From Pyropia yezoensis (taxonomy: Eukaryota > Rhodophyta > Bangiophyceae > Bangiales > Bangiaceae), in the NCBI GenBank assembly GCA_009829735.1, contig CM020619.1:24763554-24827553 (forward strand): a stretch of DNA of 64,000 nt, in the 5' to 3' direction. Positions 30,184 through 40,484 of this stretch are shown in pieces (positions within the stretch are counted from its first letter, which is position 1; the number at the start of each line of letters is the position of its first letter). Made by a program: the position numbers and the translations under genes. The notes under the pieces were generated by a model. It worked only from the letters and a program-made list of their open reading frames with translations. It was not told the origin of the DNA and made no database searches.

Positions 30184-30184
30184 G

Positions 30185-30570
30185 TGTGAGTTTTCCGCCT
30201 TGGCTGGGGTGCGCATCCTCGCGCTCAGCCGATTTGGTGCCAAGGGGGGCCACCTTACATTGGGGACCAATTCGCATGTTGTTTATCTGTACTGTCTCTT
30301 GATTGGATGGCTGGGCGTGTAGGTGGCTTGTTTGCGCGGCCACACCCGGTTGGATGGTGCTGGTGGCGGTATGTTTTGGCCAGTGTCGGCCCGGACCCGC
30401 GTGAGGTGGGCACGCTTATTAGGGCGGGCCTAGCGCCGGTGCGACGGCGGCGGCCGACGCGGGCAGACTTGACACCACGCCGACGCTCCCCTGTTGGGAG
30501 CCTCGGCGCGTGGTGTTGGGTGGTTGGGGAATACACTGCCTGTTTTCTCATCATCTCGCCGACATTCTCA
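30185..30570 (+). repeat. Copia-B LTR 3 (3' end of array)
   Basis: 386 bp, nearly identical to LTR 2. It is followed by the target duplication ccagc at 30571-30575. Confidence 0.93.
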
Positions 30571-30575
30571 CCAGC

Positions 30576-31833
30576 CTATCTGCGACAGGCTTGCTCTTTT
30601 GGGAGCTCTGCCTAATGGTGTACTCCCTCCCTCAGGTGGCGCCACCTGTCCAACAGGCCTCCCTACCCGCACGGCTCCACACCGCGGAATGGCCAGTCGG
30701 GCGGACCCCCCCTGTAGCATCCCGCTGAGCGGTCTGTCGGCTCTCGTCCAGGGCGGCGCGACTACAGTACCAAGTTGCGGCTGGCACACCGCCCCTGGTT
30801 TGTATGTATGCATGCATCTGGGGCGCGGCCAGTCAGTCAAGGGTTGGGGCCATGACAGCAAAGTATGGCACGAGCCATGGCGGCTGCGCGCGCCGCACCG
30901 GCCGCGGCAGCGGGCGGGGAGCAAACGGGCCCCGGGGCACACCATTCAACATAATATGATATGAGGTTCTTCTTCATGAATCTATGGGCAGGTTGACATT
31001 CTTAACAGCAAAAAGACAAGTTGATTAGTCAACCGAATACTTGAGTGTAGCACTGCTCTCACTTCTTCGGAAGTCTACAACTGTAGGCGGGGGGGGGGGG
31101 TGTTGTATTGGTAGCCTCAAAGACGGCAAGGGTGGCGACTTGCATCCAGCGCACGGCGCTGGGGAGATGCCGACGCAGAGACTGCAGCTTCCGCCACTCC
31201 TTGGCACAACACAGCTTCGGGTTCTCTTCTCGCGCGACCGACCCCCCCCCCCATCCTCTCTCTTCCCTGGACAGCCCCGTCTCCCCTTCCGCCACAAGCA
31301 CGGCTCGCCTCTGCCGTGCGCATAAGGGCACAACGCTGTGAGTGGCGGCGACAGCGGGCGTGCCTATCGTCCATGCTCTTGAGTAAGCTCCAACTCAACG
31401 TCGCTTCCGCTTCAAACGAAGCTACGTCTTGAGGCTGCGCTCCCCGCAGCGCGGGCACTGGTGGAGCCGGAAGACGCTCGTTCTTCCGCCCCACCCGCAT
31501 GCACCGCCCCTCCGTTTGCGCACTGCTTGACGGGGAGGGCCGCGGGAGGCCACCGGGAGCTGCGAAGGGGAACTTGGGTCGGTCGACGAGCATAGCTTAC
31601 CGACACCCCCAGTTGCAGGTCAGCTCTTCGCGGGGGTTGGTGCTGGTAACGACCACGACTACGGGCGGGGCCAGGAGCCACGATGAAGGCATCTGCATTT
31701 GATGTGACAGCGACAGTTGGCACATCAGGGCATGCATCAGTCGTCATAAGTACGCTTTCATAACAATAAATCGATGTAAATCAAGTTTGATAAACCTACG
31801 AGTTAATCAAAGCGGTGAAAGAGCACACTATGG
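30576..31833. other. Intergenic, no gene seen
   Basis: Mixed composition, with an AT-richer patch near 30950-31050, G and C runs near 31090 and 31250, and a 16-bp palindrome caggtggcgccacctg at 30633-30648. No frame with protein-like composition was found. Confidence 0.4.
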
Positions 31834-31835
31834 TA

Positions 31836-32064
31836 CAGTGCGACCCCTCACTTGGCCGCCCCGCAGTTGTGCCGATCGGCACAATTGAGGGGGGGGTACG
31901 CGTGAAGTGGCCCGGCCGGGCGGCTCATATTCGGGCGATTGACGGGCGCTGATTGGCTCATACCGTCCAGATCGCTGAAATCCGAACATCCCAGGACAAC
32001 TGTCGGACACTGGAAAGGGGGCCACCTCCTTGGTCTACCCCAGGGCAAGTGAGGGGTCGCACTG
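31836..32064. mobile_element. Tc1/mariner-type MITE, 229 bp
   Basis: Perfect 19-bp terminal inverted repeats cagtgcgacccctcacttg (31836-31854) and the complement (32046-32064) are flanked on both sides by TA (31834-31835 and 32065-32066), the Tc1/mariner target duplication. Ends starting CAGT fit that superfamily. There is no coding capacity. The dead mariner gene at 61912-62690 also starts TA-CAGT but its ends otherwise differ, so it is not the direct parent. Confidence 0.85.
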
Positions 32065-32239
32065 TACGTTGCACAAAAAAGATACATCGAGCATTATTTT
32101 CTTTATTCTCCGGCGTTGTTCGGGCCACACCCCTCGGCCAATCAGGTGCCTCGGGAATTTGCCCCGGTGTAATGGACTGGTCCTGCTTGATGGTGGGCTC
32201 CTTTCGGGTGTGGTGTGCACGCTCATTAGTCAGGCTTTT

Positions 32240-33310
32240 GGGAAAGTGTGCAGGGTTTTGACGGCCGCCGCGGTGGCCACGCCAGGGGTGTCGCCGGTGC
32301 TGCGGTCGGCGTCGGCGACGGCCGCGACGGTGGCGACGGTGGCGACGGGGGTGGCAGTGACGGCGGCGGCGTCGGTGGCGACGGCCGTGGCGGTGGCGAC
32401 GGTAGCGCCTGGGGCGGCGGTGGCGACGCGGTGGCGGGGGCGACGGCCGTGGCGGTGGCGACGGCGGTAACGACTGGGGTGGCGGTGGCGACGGTGGCGA
32501 CGGTGGCGACGGCGGCGACGGCGGCGGCGGCGGCGTCGGTGATGACGGCCGTGGGGAAGGCGATTGTAGCGACTAGGGTGGCGCAGGCGACGCGGTGGCG
32601 GGGGCGACGGCCGTGCCGGTGGCGACGGCCGTGGCGACGCGGTGGCGGGGGCGACGGCCGTGCCGGTGGCGACGGCGGTGGCCACGCGGTGGTGGGGGCG
32701 ACGGCCGTGGCGGAGGCGACGGCGGTGGCGACTGGGGTAGCGGTGGCGACGGGGTGGCGGGGGCGACGGCCGTGCCGGTGGCGACGGCCGTGGCGACGCG
32801 GTGGCGGGGGCGACGGCCGTGCCGGTGGCGACGGCTGTGGCGACGCGGTGGCGGGGGCGACGGCCGTGGCGGAGGCGACGGCGGTGGCGACTGGGGTGGC
32901 GGTGGCGACGGGGTGGCGGGGGCGACGGCCGTGCCGGTGGCGACGGCGGTGGCGACGCGGTGGCGGGGGCGACGGCCGTGTCGGTGGCGACGGCGGTGGC
33001 GACGCGGTGGTGGGGGCGACGGCCGTGGCGGTGGCGACGGCGGTGGCGGTGGCGACGGCGGTGGCGACGCGGTGTCGGGGGCGACGGCCGTGGCGGAGGC
33101 GACGGCGGTGGCGACTGGGGTAGCGGTGGCGACGGGGTGGCGGGGGCGACGGCGGCGGCGGCGGCGTCGGTGGCGACGGCCGTGGTGGTGGCGACGGCGG
33201 TGGCGACGGGCGTGGTGGTGGCGACGGGGGTGGCCGTGGCGACGGGGGTGGCCGTGGCGACGTGGTTATCCGTGGCGACGGGGGTGTTGGTAGCTTTGGC
33301 TGTGGAGTGG
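32240..33310. repeat. GC minisatellite (ggcgac/ggtggc array)
   Basis: About 1.07 kb built from six-base words ggcgac, ggtggc and ggccgt, arranged in larger imperfect units of roughly 48 bp (cggtggcgggggcgacggccgtg...). Every frame on both strands stays open because of the repeat, giving VAT/ATP or GDGR repeats, so the long frames here are not evidence for a gene. Some other frames look like Pro-rich protein near 33320-33660, but none has a convincing start. Confidence 0.85.
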
Positions 33311-34230
33311 GGGGCTTGCGTTGGTGGCGGTGGAGACGGAGAGCTTTTTCTGACGGTGGGGTCGGCCACGTGTTTGGGAGAGGGGGGAAGAGGTTGGCAG
33401 TATGCGGGGGGGGGGGGTCGTGGGCGGTGTGATTTATGTGACGGGATGGGAAGCGTAGGTGGTGGCGGTGTTGCTGGTGGGGTTGTTAGGGGCGGTGATG
33501 CCGCCAGCGCTGGGTGAATCGCCGGCGTCGGCACGATTGTTTTTTTATAGTAAAGGAGGGCGGTCATGGGTGCCTTGTCGACGATGTCATAGCCAGGCAA
33601 GGTATCCCAGAATGTCTCGTGCAGGAAATCGGTGGCGGGAGTGTGGGGCGCGGCGGAGCAACGCACAATGCATGCAGACTACCCCCTCTCTCGCACCCCC
33701 GCGCAAGAGAGAACAGGCGCTTCTTTTCCCTATTTTCTTTTGCGCCCCGGCCCTAGACCACAAGAGCCATGCAGACCGTCGCGTTCCGCTTTTTTTTTTT
33801 TTCCCTCCCGTCTGCCTCCCATTATCATCCCCCTCCCCCCGCCTCGCCCACACGCCCGGGGTGCGTTTTCCTCACCCTGGCACGCCCACCACAGCTCATC
33901 TAACGTTGAGGCTGGCGGCACCTTCTCCCTGGTTACCCCGTCCCCCCATTCCCCGAGCCACGTTGGATGCACCGAGGCTGGCACCACCTAAGTCGCCAAC
34001 AATGGACCTGTCGTGCCAGGCGGGAGGAAAGGGTGGAAGGGGTTGCTTGGCACTGGCTGGCGGGAGGGGCAGGACGATGAGAGGGAACCAGAAGGCGAGA
34101 GAGGCGCTCTCCGCTTCCTCATCGGGGACCGTCGGGGCGCACGCTAACGGTCTCGAAGCATGACTAACGCATGAGCACCAGTCTTGCTCATCGACCAATC
34201 ACACGAGCGCATTGGTTGGAACTATTTCCT

Positions 34231-34265
34231 CTCGCGAGACCATTTTATACACGAGGTCTCGCGAG
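34231..34265. promoter_or_regulatory. Inverted TCTCGCGAGA-type palindrome around a TATA-like core
   Basis: Arms ctcgcgagacc (34231-34241) and ggtctcgcgag (34255-34265) flank attttatacacga. The left arm contains the full palindrome tctcgcgaga (34230-34239), a known promoter motif in animals. Function here is unknown. Confidence 0.4.
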
Positions 34266-34953
34266 CGAAAAAAGAATCTGAAAAAAGTGCCCTCCAGCTG
34301 TCCCCGCGAAGCTCCCCTATCTCGACTACCCCCCTTCCAAGCCTCAGTTAGCACATGGGCCCGAATCAGCCCCCGAGCAGTGCAAATCAATGCGAAAAGA
34401 AAGGCCCCATTTCAGGTTCGTCAGCATCTGGTCCACTCAGGGTGTCCCTCAGAGCGGTACACAAACCAGGAGACCCAAGGACCTCATTTGTTCGCAAGGA
34501 CCTCTATGATCCTTCTGTCAGCATAGCGGCCGCGGACCCCGTCACGGCCGATGTCCTGCCCGGGCCCGAGCAGAGAAAAACCTCGATGTATCTTTTTTCT
34601 GCAACGGACCATATGTCTTGGCCGCCCCTGACCCTGCGTGGGGGCGGGGGGAAGCGACGCCACGCGCCCCCCGCGGCGGCGTGACTATGAATGTTCATAC
34701 ACTTATCCTACGCATCGGTCGCAGGAAGCGGTTGCGGTTTGCACCGCGGCGAGCTGGCAAGCTTGGGCCCGCGCGGCGCACCCCCTCGACTCCCCCCCCC
34801 TCCGACAAGGCTTCTTTCCCTCCGCACCTTCTCCGGCTCGCGCGGATGCGTGGATCCCCGCTGCAAACGGGCAGCTGCCCTGGCCGGTCACTCTTCGGAT
34901 CCCCCGAGCGCCACGCACGTGGCTGTGGGTGCTCAAAGCTCCCACTCGCACAT

Positions 34954-34999
34954 GCCGACCGTCCAATGATTGCCGACCGTCCAATGATTGGACGGTCGG
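34954..34999. repeat. Tandem 18-mer ending in a 27-base perfect palindrome
   Basis: gccgaccgtccaatgatt occurs twice (34954-34971 and 34972-34989). The second copy continues into ggacggtcgg, so 34973-34999 is a palindrome with 13-bp arms and a one-base centre. Confidence 0.85.
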
Positions 35000-35715
35000 T
35001 AGGTATGGATAGGAGCTTCAAAAAATGACCGCGTATGCTCACATGGTGCATACAATATGCATGTGCCATCTCCGTGCTGGACGGCTGTCAGTGACAGTGG
35101 GGGCCCCGCCACCCCTCAGGGGACGTACGACAGAAGGCAACGTAACATGCTCCTCATCTCCCATACATCATGTATCCCCCTGCTGAGCTACTCACGTACG
35201 TCGTGCCCCGCAGCGCCGCGTCGCCCCAGCTCAAGCCCTAGAATGCTGGCGGCTGCTCGGCGGAGCCTCCGCGTCCGTGCCCGCGCCCGTGCCAGCGGGA
35301 GAGGCGGCGGCGGCGGCCAAGGGGTGCGCCGCCAAGGGGTGGCTCGGGCCATCCCACTCTCCGCGCGCCCCCCGCCGCAGTGAGCCTCGTCTTATTTATC
35401 TGCCGCCCCTCGGTTGAGAGGCTAAAAACCAACTACGCCACATGACCGGTGTGACTGGCCTGGGGAGCTGAAGATCACCACTTAAACACCCTCCCCCTCA
35501 ACGCTGTGAGTCTGGGACGCTATCCGCCTCGCCTCCCCAGCACGGCGGTTTCTTCGTTACCGACATCCCCCACCCACCGGTAGGCACACCCATCCCCCGC
35601 TGACTGCACGGCACTCCACGGGGCTCTCCTTTCGGGCGCCACCGTCTCCCCATCTTGCCTTTTTCTCACACGCTCTCAGCCTGCCTCTCCCGCCCCGTCC
35701 CGTTTGGTGCCTGCC

Positions 35716-36659
35716 ATGGCTCCCAGCGTGTTTGCTCCCGCCACCGCGGCCGTCGCGCTGCTGCTGACTACCGCGCTGGCAGCGGGCGCCACCTCCCCCG
35801 TGGCGGTCGGCGTGACGCCGGCCACCGGCGTGTCGCGCCGGGGCTACTCTACCTGCCCCGGCACCAAGTCCTACGAGCTGACGCTCCAGATTGACCTCAC
35901 CCTGCCTGGCGTGCCGCCGTCGCTCCGGGCCGTGTCGCCTGTCACGCTCGTCGCCCACCGGGAGGAGTACGTCATGTTCAAGACGAGGGGTGTGGCGTCT
36001 GACGCGATCGTGGCGTTGGCCGAGCGCAACGACCCGAGTGTGCTGGAGGCGGAGCTCGCCGACGCGCAGGCCAACGGCCTGGTGCGGCAGGTGTTCACAG
36101 TGCAGCCTGTGCTCAAGGACGGCGTCGGCGAAATCAAGCTCCGCTTCACCGTCAAGCCCGAAGAGTCGTACATGTCGTTGGTCGGCCGGCTGTCGTCGAG
36201 CGACGGCTGGTTCTTTGGCCTCTCCTCCCCGATCGATCTGTGCGACTACTCGGGGCTGTGGCATCCCAACGGTGATTGGCTGCATGGCTCCAGTGGGAGG
36301 CCGGGCATCTTGACGGTGTCCCCCGCGGACGGGGTCATCCGGTACCTCAATGAGCCAGCCCAGCTGGGCCCCAAGATTGGTACGTATGACTTGAGTATGG
36401 TGGGTGACGGCGCGTAGCGCGGTTGCATCGGACAGGGGGCATACTTGTTGCGTGGGGGGACGGGGTGTACGTGGAGCGCTGGCATTGTGCCCCTCAGCCG
36501 GTTGATGCGCTTGGAGATGCGTGCTCCCGACGGTACCCCTGCCAATTTTGGTGTGGTAGTGGGCTGGCCCAGGGCCCTGAGCCAGGGACGGGCGTCAGGA
36601 CCCAACACACATTGAATCTCTTCTGTTTCCGCACAGTGTCAGTTCAGCGTCAGTCATAG
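35716..36659 (+). CDS. Secreted spondin-N-type protein, 228 aa, one intron
   Basis: ATG at 35716; exon 1 runs to 36379. A strong donor (G|GTACGT at 36380) and an acceptor (cgcacag, ending 36636) define a 257-base intron, and exon 2 (36637-36659) ends SVQRQS-stop. Without splicing the frame stops at 36417. The first 25 residues are a signal peptide (VALLLTTALAAGA). The rest fits the spondin_N domain: an early beta-strand YELTLQIDL, a segment with a histidine and VMFKTRGVASDAIVALAE, and the conserved stretch DGWFFGLSSPIDLCDYSGLW. Spondin-N proteins are extracellular adhesion or matrix proteins in animals, and single-domain versions occur in bacteria and algae. The protein is likely cell-wall or secreted; the partner is unknown. 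The splice model is an inference from sequence. Confidence 0.8.
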
Positions 36660-37073
36660 ACCCTTCCTACCGTCTAAATCTTAGATCGAGACGCGGCGGC
36701 TGCTCCTGCCGCGACCGGACACGGGTGCCGTCACGCGTGAAGCTTGCCGACCCGAACGAGCAGGAGTGGCGGCCCTGCCGTCTCCCTCCCGCCCCCTCTC
36801 CTGCACCAAAGCTTGGGGGTTCGTACGCCACTAGCGGGCGTAGAACCCCCACTCCTCCCCCCCCCGGCCATCGGCCCCCGCTGGTCGTCGGCTTCCCCCC
36901 CGCCCGGCCCCACTTCTCCCTCTCCCCCGCCGCTGCGCCGCTCCCGCCCGTACCATCCGGGAGCTCTCCCGGCAGCCCGCTTAGTGTCCACAACGCCAGG
37001 TCCTCGGTGGGGTATAGAACAGGGGTGGGGGCGACAGCCTTCTTCCCTTTCCCTCCTTGGAGGCACCCCTTGT
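36660..37073. other. Intergenic between two convergent genes
   Basis: 414 bases, C-rich on the plus strand. No gene or repeat was recognised; it probably holds both 3' UTRs. Confidence 0.5.
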
Positions 37074-38873
37074 TCAGCTGGCCACCGCGGTGGGCAGCCC
37101 CTCCTCACGCGGCGGCAACCCCTCCTCACGCCGCCCTTGTCTGCCCACAGCTCCCCCAGTGACAGCCGCCTGCGCGTCGACTACTCTGTCCAGCAGGTCA
37201 CAAAACGCGTTGAGCGAGCCAAACGCATTGACCAGCGTGGTCGACAAGGCTGGCGTTGGCCTTATAGCCGCGACACCGCCGCCGTCGGCGCTGGCAGTGC
37301 GCAGGGAGGAGAGCATATCCCGGGCGACGTCCACCTGAGAGGTGTCAGCAAAGTAGACAAGTGTGCGCGTTAACACCACGTTGGCAATCCCCAGCAGGGG
37401 CTCCGTCGCCATCAGCACCCCCCCCGGGAGAAGGGCGACCACAAACGGCAGCAGCTGAAAGCCCACCTCGGCCACCATCCGCAGCAGGTCTGGGGTTACG
37501 GGAAGGCCGCCGCAGACCGCGTCCCAGGCGCGGCAGCACACGGCCACGGACTTGAAGAGCCCCCCGACGGCGGCTTCGAGTCCCTCCTGGCGCTCCTCCA
37601 CGCGGCACAGGCGCTCACAGATGAGGTCCATGCGCGCACCGGACACTTGCACCGCGTGCACCGCCGCCTTGATTGCCGACAGGTGGTGGGCTTGGAGGAT
37701 GCCCGCCTGCGCGGCGGCTGAGGCCTGAGCCAAACCCAATTGCAGGTGCTCCCCCGGCATGGAAATGATGAACAGGTAGACCGCGTCGTACCACCGGTTG
37801 CTCCAGATGCGTGCCTCAGCGGGGGAGCAGGCAGCAAACGTCCCCGACCGGTAGGCCGTGCACAGCAGGGTGTGGGCATAGAAAAGGTCTTCCAGGGAGT
37901 TTACCGACCGTTGCTTTTCAGGAAGCAGCCAACCGATCACACGCGCCGACTGAAGTGTGCGGTAGCGGCCAGCAATGTCGCGCGCGAAACATAGGCCATA
38001 AGCCCAAGGCGGGACGACTGTGTGCACGCACAGCTGATCGAACGCACTGAGTCCCTCCTTCGCTGCGACGTCCAGAATGGTAGCTACGTCCATATGCTTG
38101 TGCTGCCTTGCCAGCTCGGCGGCCGTCTGCCCCGTGGCGGGCGACCGCACCCGCGGGTTGGCGCCGACCAGCAGCAGCTGCCGCACAACCTCCACCGACC
38201 CGCCACGGACGGCGTGCCACAAGGCCGGCACACGGCCCTTGTCGTCGGCGGCCTCCACGTCGGGTCCGGCTGTGAGGAGTGTGGCGACCACTGCAGCGTG
38301 GCGCGCTAACGCGGCGACCATCAGGGGGGTGTGGCCCCAGTGGTCTCTCGCGTCGACGTCGGCGCCGCCCGTGCGAAGCAGCCGCTGCACCACCGGCTGG
38401 TGCCCATTACGGGACGCCACGTGGAGTGCCGAGCTCCCGTCGGGGTGCCGCGCGTCTACGTCCACGCCCGGCGACGCGAGCAGCCGCGTGACGATAGGCA
38501 GCTGCCCCCCCCGGGCGGCCATGTAAAGCGGCGTTTTCCCACCGTACGAAGGCAAATTGACATCTGCCCCGCCGTCAAGCAGGCACCCCACCGTCTCGTC
38601 GTGCCCCCCGCGGATGGCCAGCAACAGCGCTGTGTGACCCCGCACCGTAGCCGCGTCTACCACCGGCGTGGCGGTCGTACCCCCCGTCACGGGCGCCGGG
38701 CCCAGCAGCAGCTCCACCACTCCCGTGTGGCCCGCCTCAGCGGCCAGGTGCAGAGGCGTCGCGCTGTCGCCGCTGCGCGGCGTGGCCGCGTCATTGGTTG
38801 CGTACGTCAGCGCCCGCCGGACATACCGCGTGAAGCCCCCCGCCGCGTTGTCATGGAGGGACGTATTGGACAT
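37074..38873 (-). CDS. Ankyrin-repeat protein with unknown C-terminal domain, 599 aa
   Basis: It starts at ATG 38873-38871 and is a single exon. Residues 36-270 hold about seven ankyrin repeats with the usual TPLHLAA...GH..VV..LL pattern (SATPLHLAAEAGH, GKTPLYMAARGG, SSALHVASRNGH, HTPLMVAALARH). The C-terminal half (300-560) is mostly helical and does not match a family I know. It contains a hydrophobic stretch around residues 478-515 (FQLLPFVVALLPGG...LLGIANVVL) that could be a membrane segment, and a repeat of basic/acidic residues at the very end. The ankyrin part is a protein-interaction scaffold. The tail (EEGLPPREEGLP) comes from a short DNA duplication near 37100. Confidence 0.88.
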   Translation of the reverse strand: MSNTSLHDNAAGGFTRYVRRALTYATNDAATPRSGDSATPLHLAAEAGHTGVVELLLGPAPVTGGTTATPVVDAATVRGHTALLLAIRGGHDETVGCLLDGGADVNLPSYGGKTPLYMAARGGQLPIVTRLLASPGVDVDARHPDGSSALHVASRNGHQPVVQRLLRTGGADVDARDHWGHTPLMVAALARHAAVVATLLTAGPDVEAADDKGRVPALWHAVRGGSVEVVRQLLLVGANPRVRSPATGQTAAELARQHKHMDVATILDVAAKEGLSAFDQLCVHTVVPPWAYGLCFARDIAGRYRTLQSARVIGWLLPEKQRSVNSLEDLFYAHTLLCTAYRSGTFAACSPAEARIWSNRWYDAVYLFIISMPGEHLQLGLAQASAAAQAGILQAHHLSAIKAAVHAVQVSGARMDLICERLCRVEERQEGLEAAVGGLFKSVAVCCRAWDAVCGGLPVTPDLLRMVAEVGFQLLPFVVALLPGGVLMATEPLLGIANVVLTRTLVYFADTSQVDVARDMLSSLRTASADGGGVAAIRPTPALSTTLVNAFGSLNAFCDLLDRVVDAQAAVTGGAVGRQGRREEGLPPREEGLPTAVAS

Positions 38874-38990
38874 GACGTCGCAGACGGAGCCTGGTGCGGC
38901 GATCGCCGCCCTGACAACGACCAGAAGTTCGTTTGCGCTGGATGGAGGAAGTATTAGGCGGCGGAGGCGGAGGGGGCGGCGAGGAAAGGG

Positions 38991-39050
38991 GCAGACAACA
39001 GGCGGGGGAGGCAGACAGCAGGCGGGGGAGGCTGACAGCAGGCGGGGGGA
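38991..39050. repeat. 20-bp tandem repeat, three copies
   Basis: gcagacaacaggcgggggag and two near copies run head to tail just upstream of the ankyrin gene. The interval 38874-39944 otherwise holds only repeats and no gene. Confidence 0.85.
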
Positions 39051-39443
39051 ACTGCTGCTACAGCACCTACGTGTGCGCCGCTAAAGGCATCCGGTCCACT
39101 CCCGGCCGTGGGGCCTCTTGTAAAGAACCGCCCCCGTCAGGCTGAGGGGCTCCCCCTCAGCTGGCACAGGTCTGCTTGGGGCGAGCCACCCCCCCCCCCC
39201 TCCGAAAGACCCCCTGGTACCGTTGAGGCCGCTGGGCCCTCGAGCGCAGCGCAGCGTGGTCCGGCACCTATGCTCCTGCGCTCACGCACCCAGGGGTCGC
39301 AGTGACCGCCCGGACCCGAGAGCCACCTCTTCGAGCCCGGTTCTCCTCAACCCGCCACCCTCCCCCAATCTCCCCACAACAGCCGCCGCTGCTCCGGGGT
39401 TACGGCTGTTGACCCTTCGCGACAACCAAGGAGGAATAGAATC

Positions 39444-39528
39444 CGACCGAGATGAGCAGCCGACGAGGAGGAGCAGCCGACGAGGATGAGCAGCCGACGA
39501 GGATACTCAGCCAACGATGATGCGCAGC
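39444..39528. repeat. 17-bp tandem repeat, five copies
   Basis: Units of the type cgacgaggatgagcagc, imperfect. Confidence 0.8.
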
Positions 39529-39857
39529 CGACGAGGATTAACAGCGGCGCAGACACTACACGTTCGTCATTCTGCGCGGCGCGTGGCTGCTGCCGCCTCC
39601 ACGCCGCTCGGACGACACCCTCCCCAATGATGAGTCGCGACGTCGCAGCCCAGTAGTGAATGTAAAAGAGGCGCACCCGTTCTCTCGACGATGTGCTTTC
39701 CCTATGATTTCCCCCAAAAGTGACGGTGGGACCAATTTTTTAAACCGGCACACTGCTGGGAATGCTCTGATCTCACCAACTGGCTCCGGAGGGGAGGAAA
39801 AAAGAGGGTCAAGGGAAAAAGCCACCCCTACGCACCTTGCCCTGCTATGCTGCACTC

Positions 39858-39953
39858 CACCCAGCCACCACCCCACCCAGCCACCACCCCACCCACATGC
39901 ACTTCACCCAGCCACCACCCCACCCAGCCACCACCCCACCCTACTCAAAACCC
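39858..39953. repeat. 16-bp tandem repeat (acccagccaccacccc)
   Basis: Two blocks of the unit separated by a short spacer near 39890-39905. It overlaps the end of the weak frame at 39945-40484. Confidence 0.8.
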
Positions 39954-40484
39954 GTCCCACCCAGGCCGAATGGCTTTCTTCACCACCTCTTGCGTCTTGT
40001 GTAGCGGACAGCGGCAGCGACTTCCCCCCGCGCTCACCCCGCCCGGCACACTGCGGCCATTGGCGCCCTTGACGACCGCCCCGGCAGAGTCGGTCCAGCC
40101 CCCCCCCCAGCCGTTGGCACCCTCCACAAGCGCGACCTTGTCCTCCATGACCGCCCCAGCAGTACCGTACTTGGTGAACGGCAGTTCAAACTTAACCATC
40201 CCCGGCTGAACGCCCGTCACAGACCGCCGCCGGGAGGCAGCATCCGACAGCGCCGCCTCGTCGCCGCGCGCCAGTATGTCGCCGACGCTGACCTCGTCCG
40301 AATTTGCGTCGCCAAACCGCAAGAGGGCGGCCAGCGGGGGGACCCCAGACGCGCCCGTCTTGGAGCCGGGTCGCGTGAATACAAAGCGCACGTACGACAG
40401 GCGTACATCGTCCAGGCAGGCTACGCATGCGCGTGGGATGGACGGCAGATCGTCGCCAGTCCGCTCCAGGGTGCCCCTTATCAA
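39945..40484 (-). CDS. Hypothetical protein or exon, 179 codons
   Basis: This open frame has a protein-like composition: LSYVRFVFTRPGSKTGASG, FGDANSDEVSVGDILARGDEAAL and MVKFELPFTKYGTAGAVMEDKVALVEG. It has no ATG at its start, so if real it is probably a 3' exon with the upstream part elsewhere. Codon 40484 is TTG and the frame stays open upstream into a less protein-like region. I recognise no family. The last 30 residues enter a tandem repeat area. Confidence 0.35.
   Translation of the reverse strand: MIRGTLERTGDDLPSIPRACVACLDDVRLSYVRFVFTRPGSKTGASGVPPLAALLRFGDANSDEVSVGDILARGDEAALSDAASRRRSVTGVQPGMVKFELPFTKYGTAGAVMEDKVALVEGANGWGGGWTDSAGAVVKGANGRSVPGGVSAGGSRCRCPLHKTQEVVKKAIRPGWDGF

Larger units (their letters stand above)
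7286..30570 (+). mobile_element. Copia-B tandem dimer: LTR-internal-LTR-internal-LTR
   Basis: Three copies of one LTR (7286-7670, 23562-23947, 30185-30570) separate two internal regions. Once the nested gypsy insertion and its extra duplication are subtracted, both internal regions are 6237 bp. The array as a whole is flanked by one 5-bp target duplication, ccagc, at 7281-7285 and 30571-30575. Only four single-base differences were noticed between the two internal regions. Each unit encodes gag, protease, integrase, RT and RNase H in copia order, with a -1 shift from the gag frame to the pol frame. Purine-rich sequence (about 30166-30184) precedes the last LTR. I did not recognise a primer-binding site after the first LTR (atcgcgattt...). 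Confidence 0.93.
33311..35715. other. Intergenic with palindromes, no gene called
   Basis: Pyrimidine-rich runs (33785-33850), mixed sequence and several palindromes (listed separately) fill this stretch. Sequence near 35390-35430 (tatttat, gctaaaaacc) is AT-richer and lies about 300 bases upstream of the spondin-N gene, so it may be its promoter region. Confidence 0.35.

Noticed and set aside
32230..33666. 478-codon minus frame through the minisatellite
   Set aside because: It starts at GTG just after a stop and consists mainly of VAT/PS repeats from the tandem array. Kept only as a finding of low weight.
38991..39953. CRISPR-like arrays
   Set aside because: Repeats are contiguous tandem units of 16-20 bp without spacers, in a eukaryotic context.
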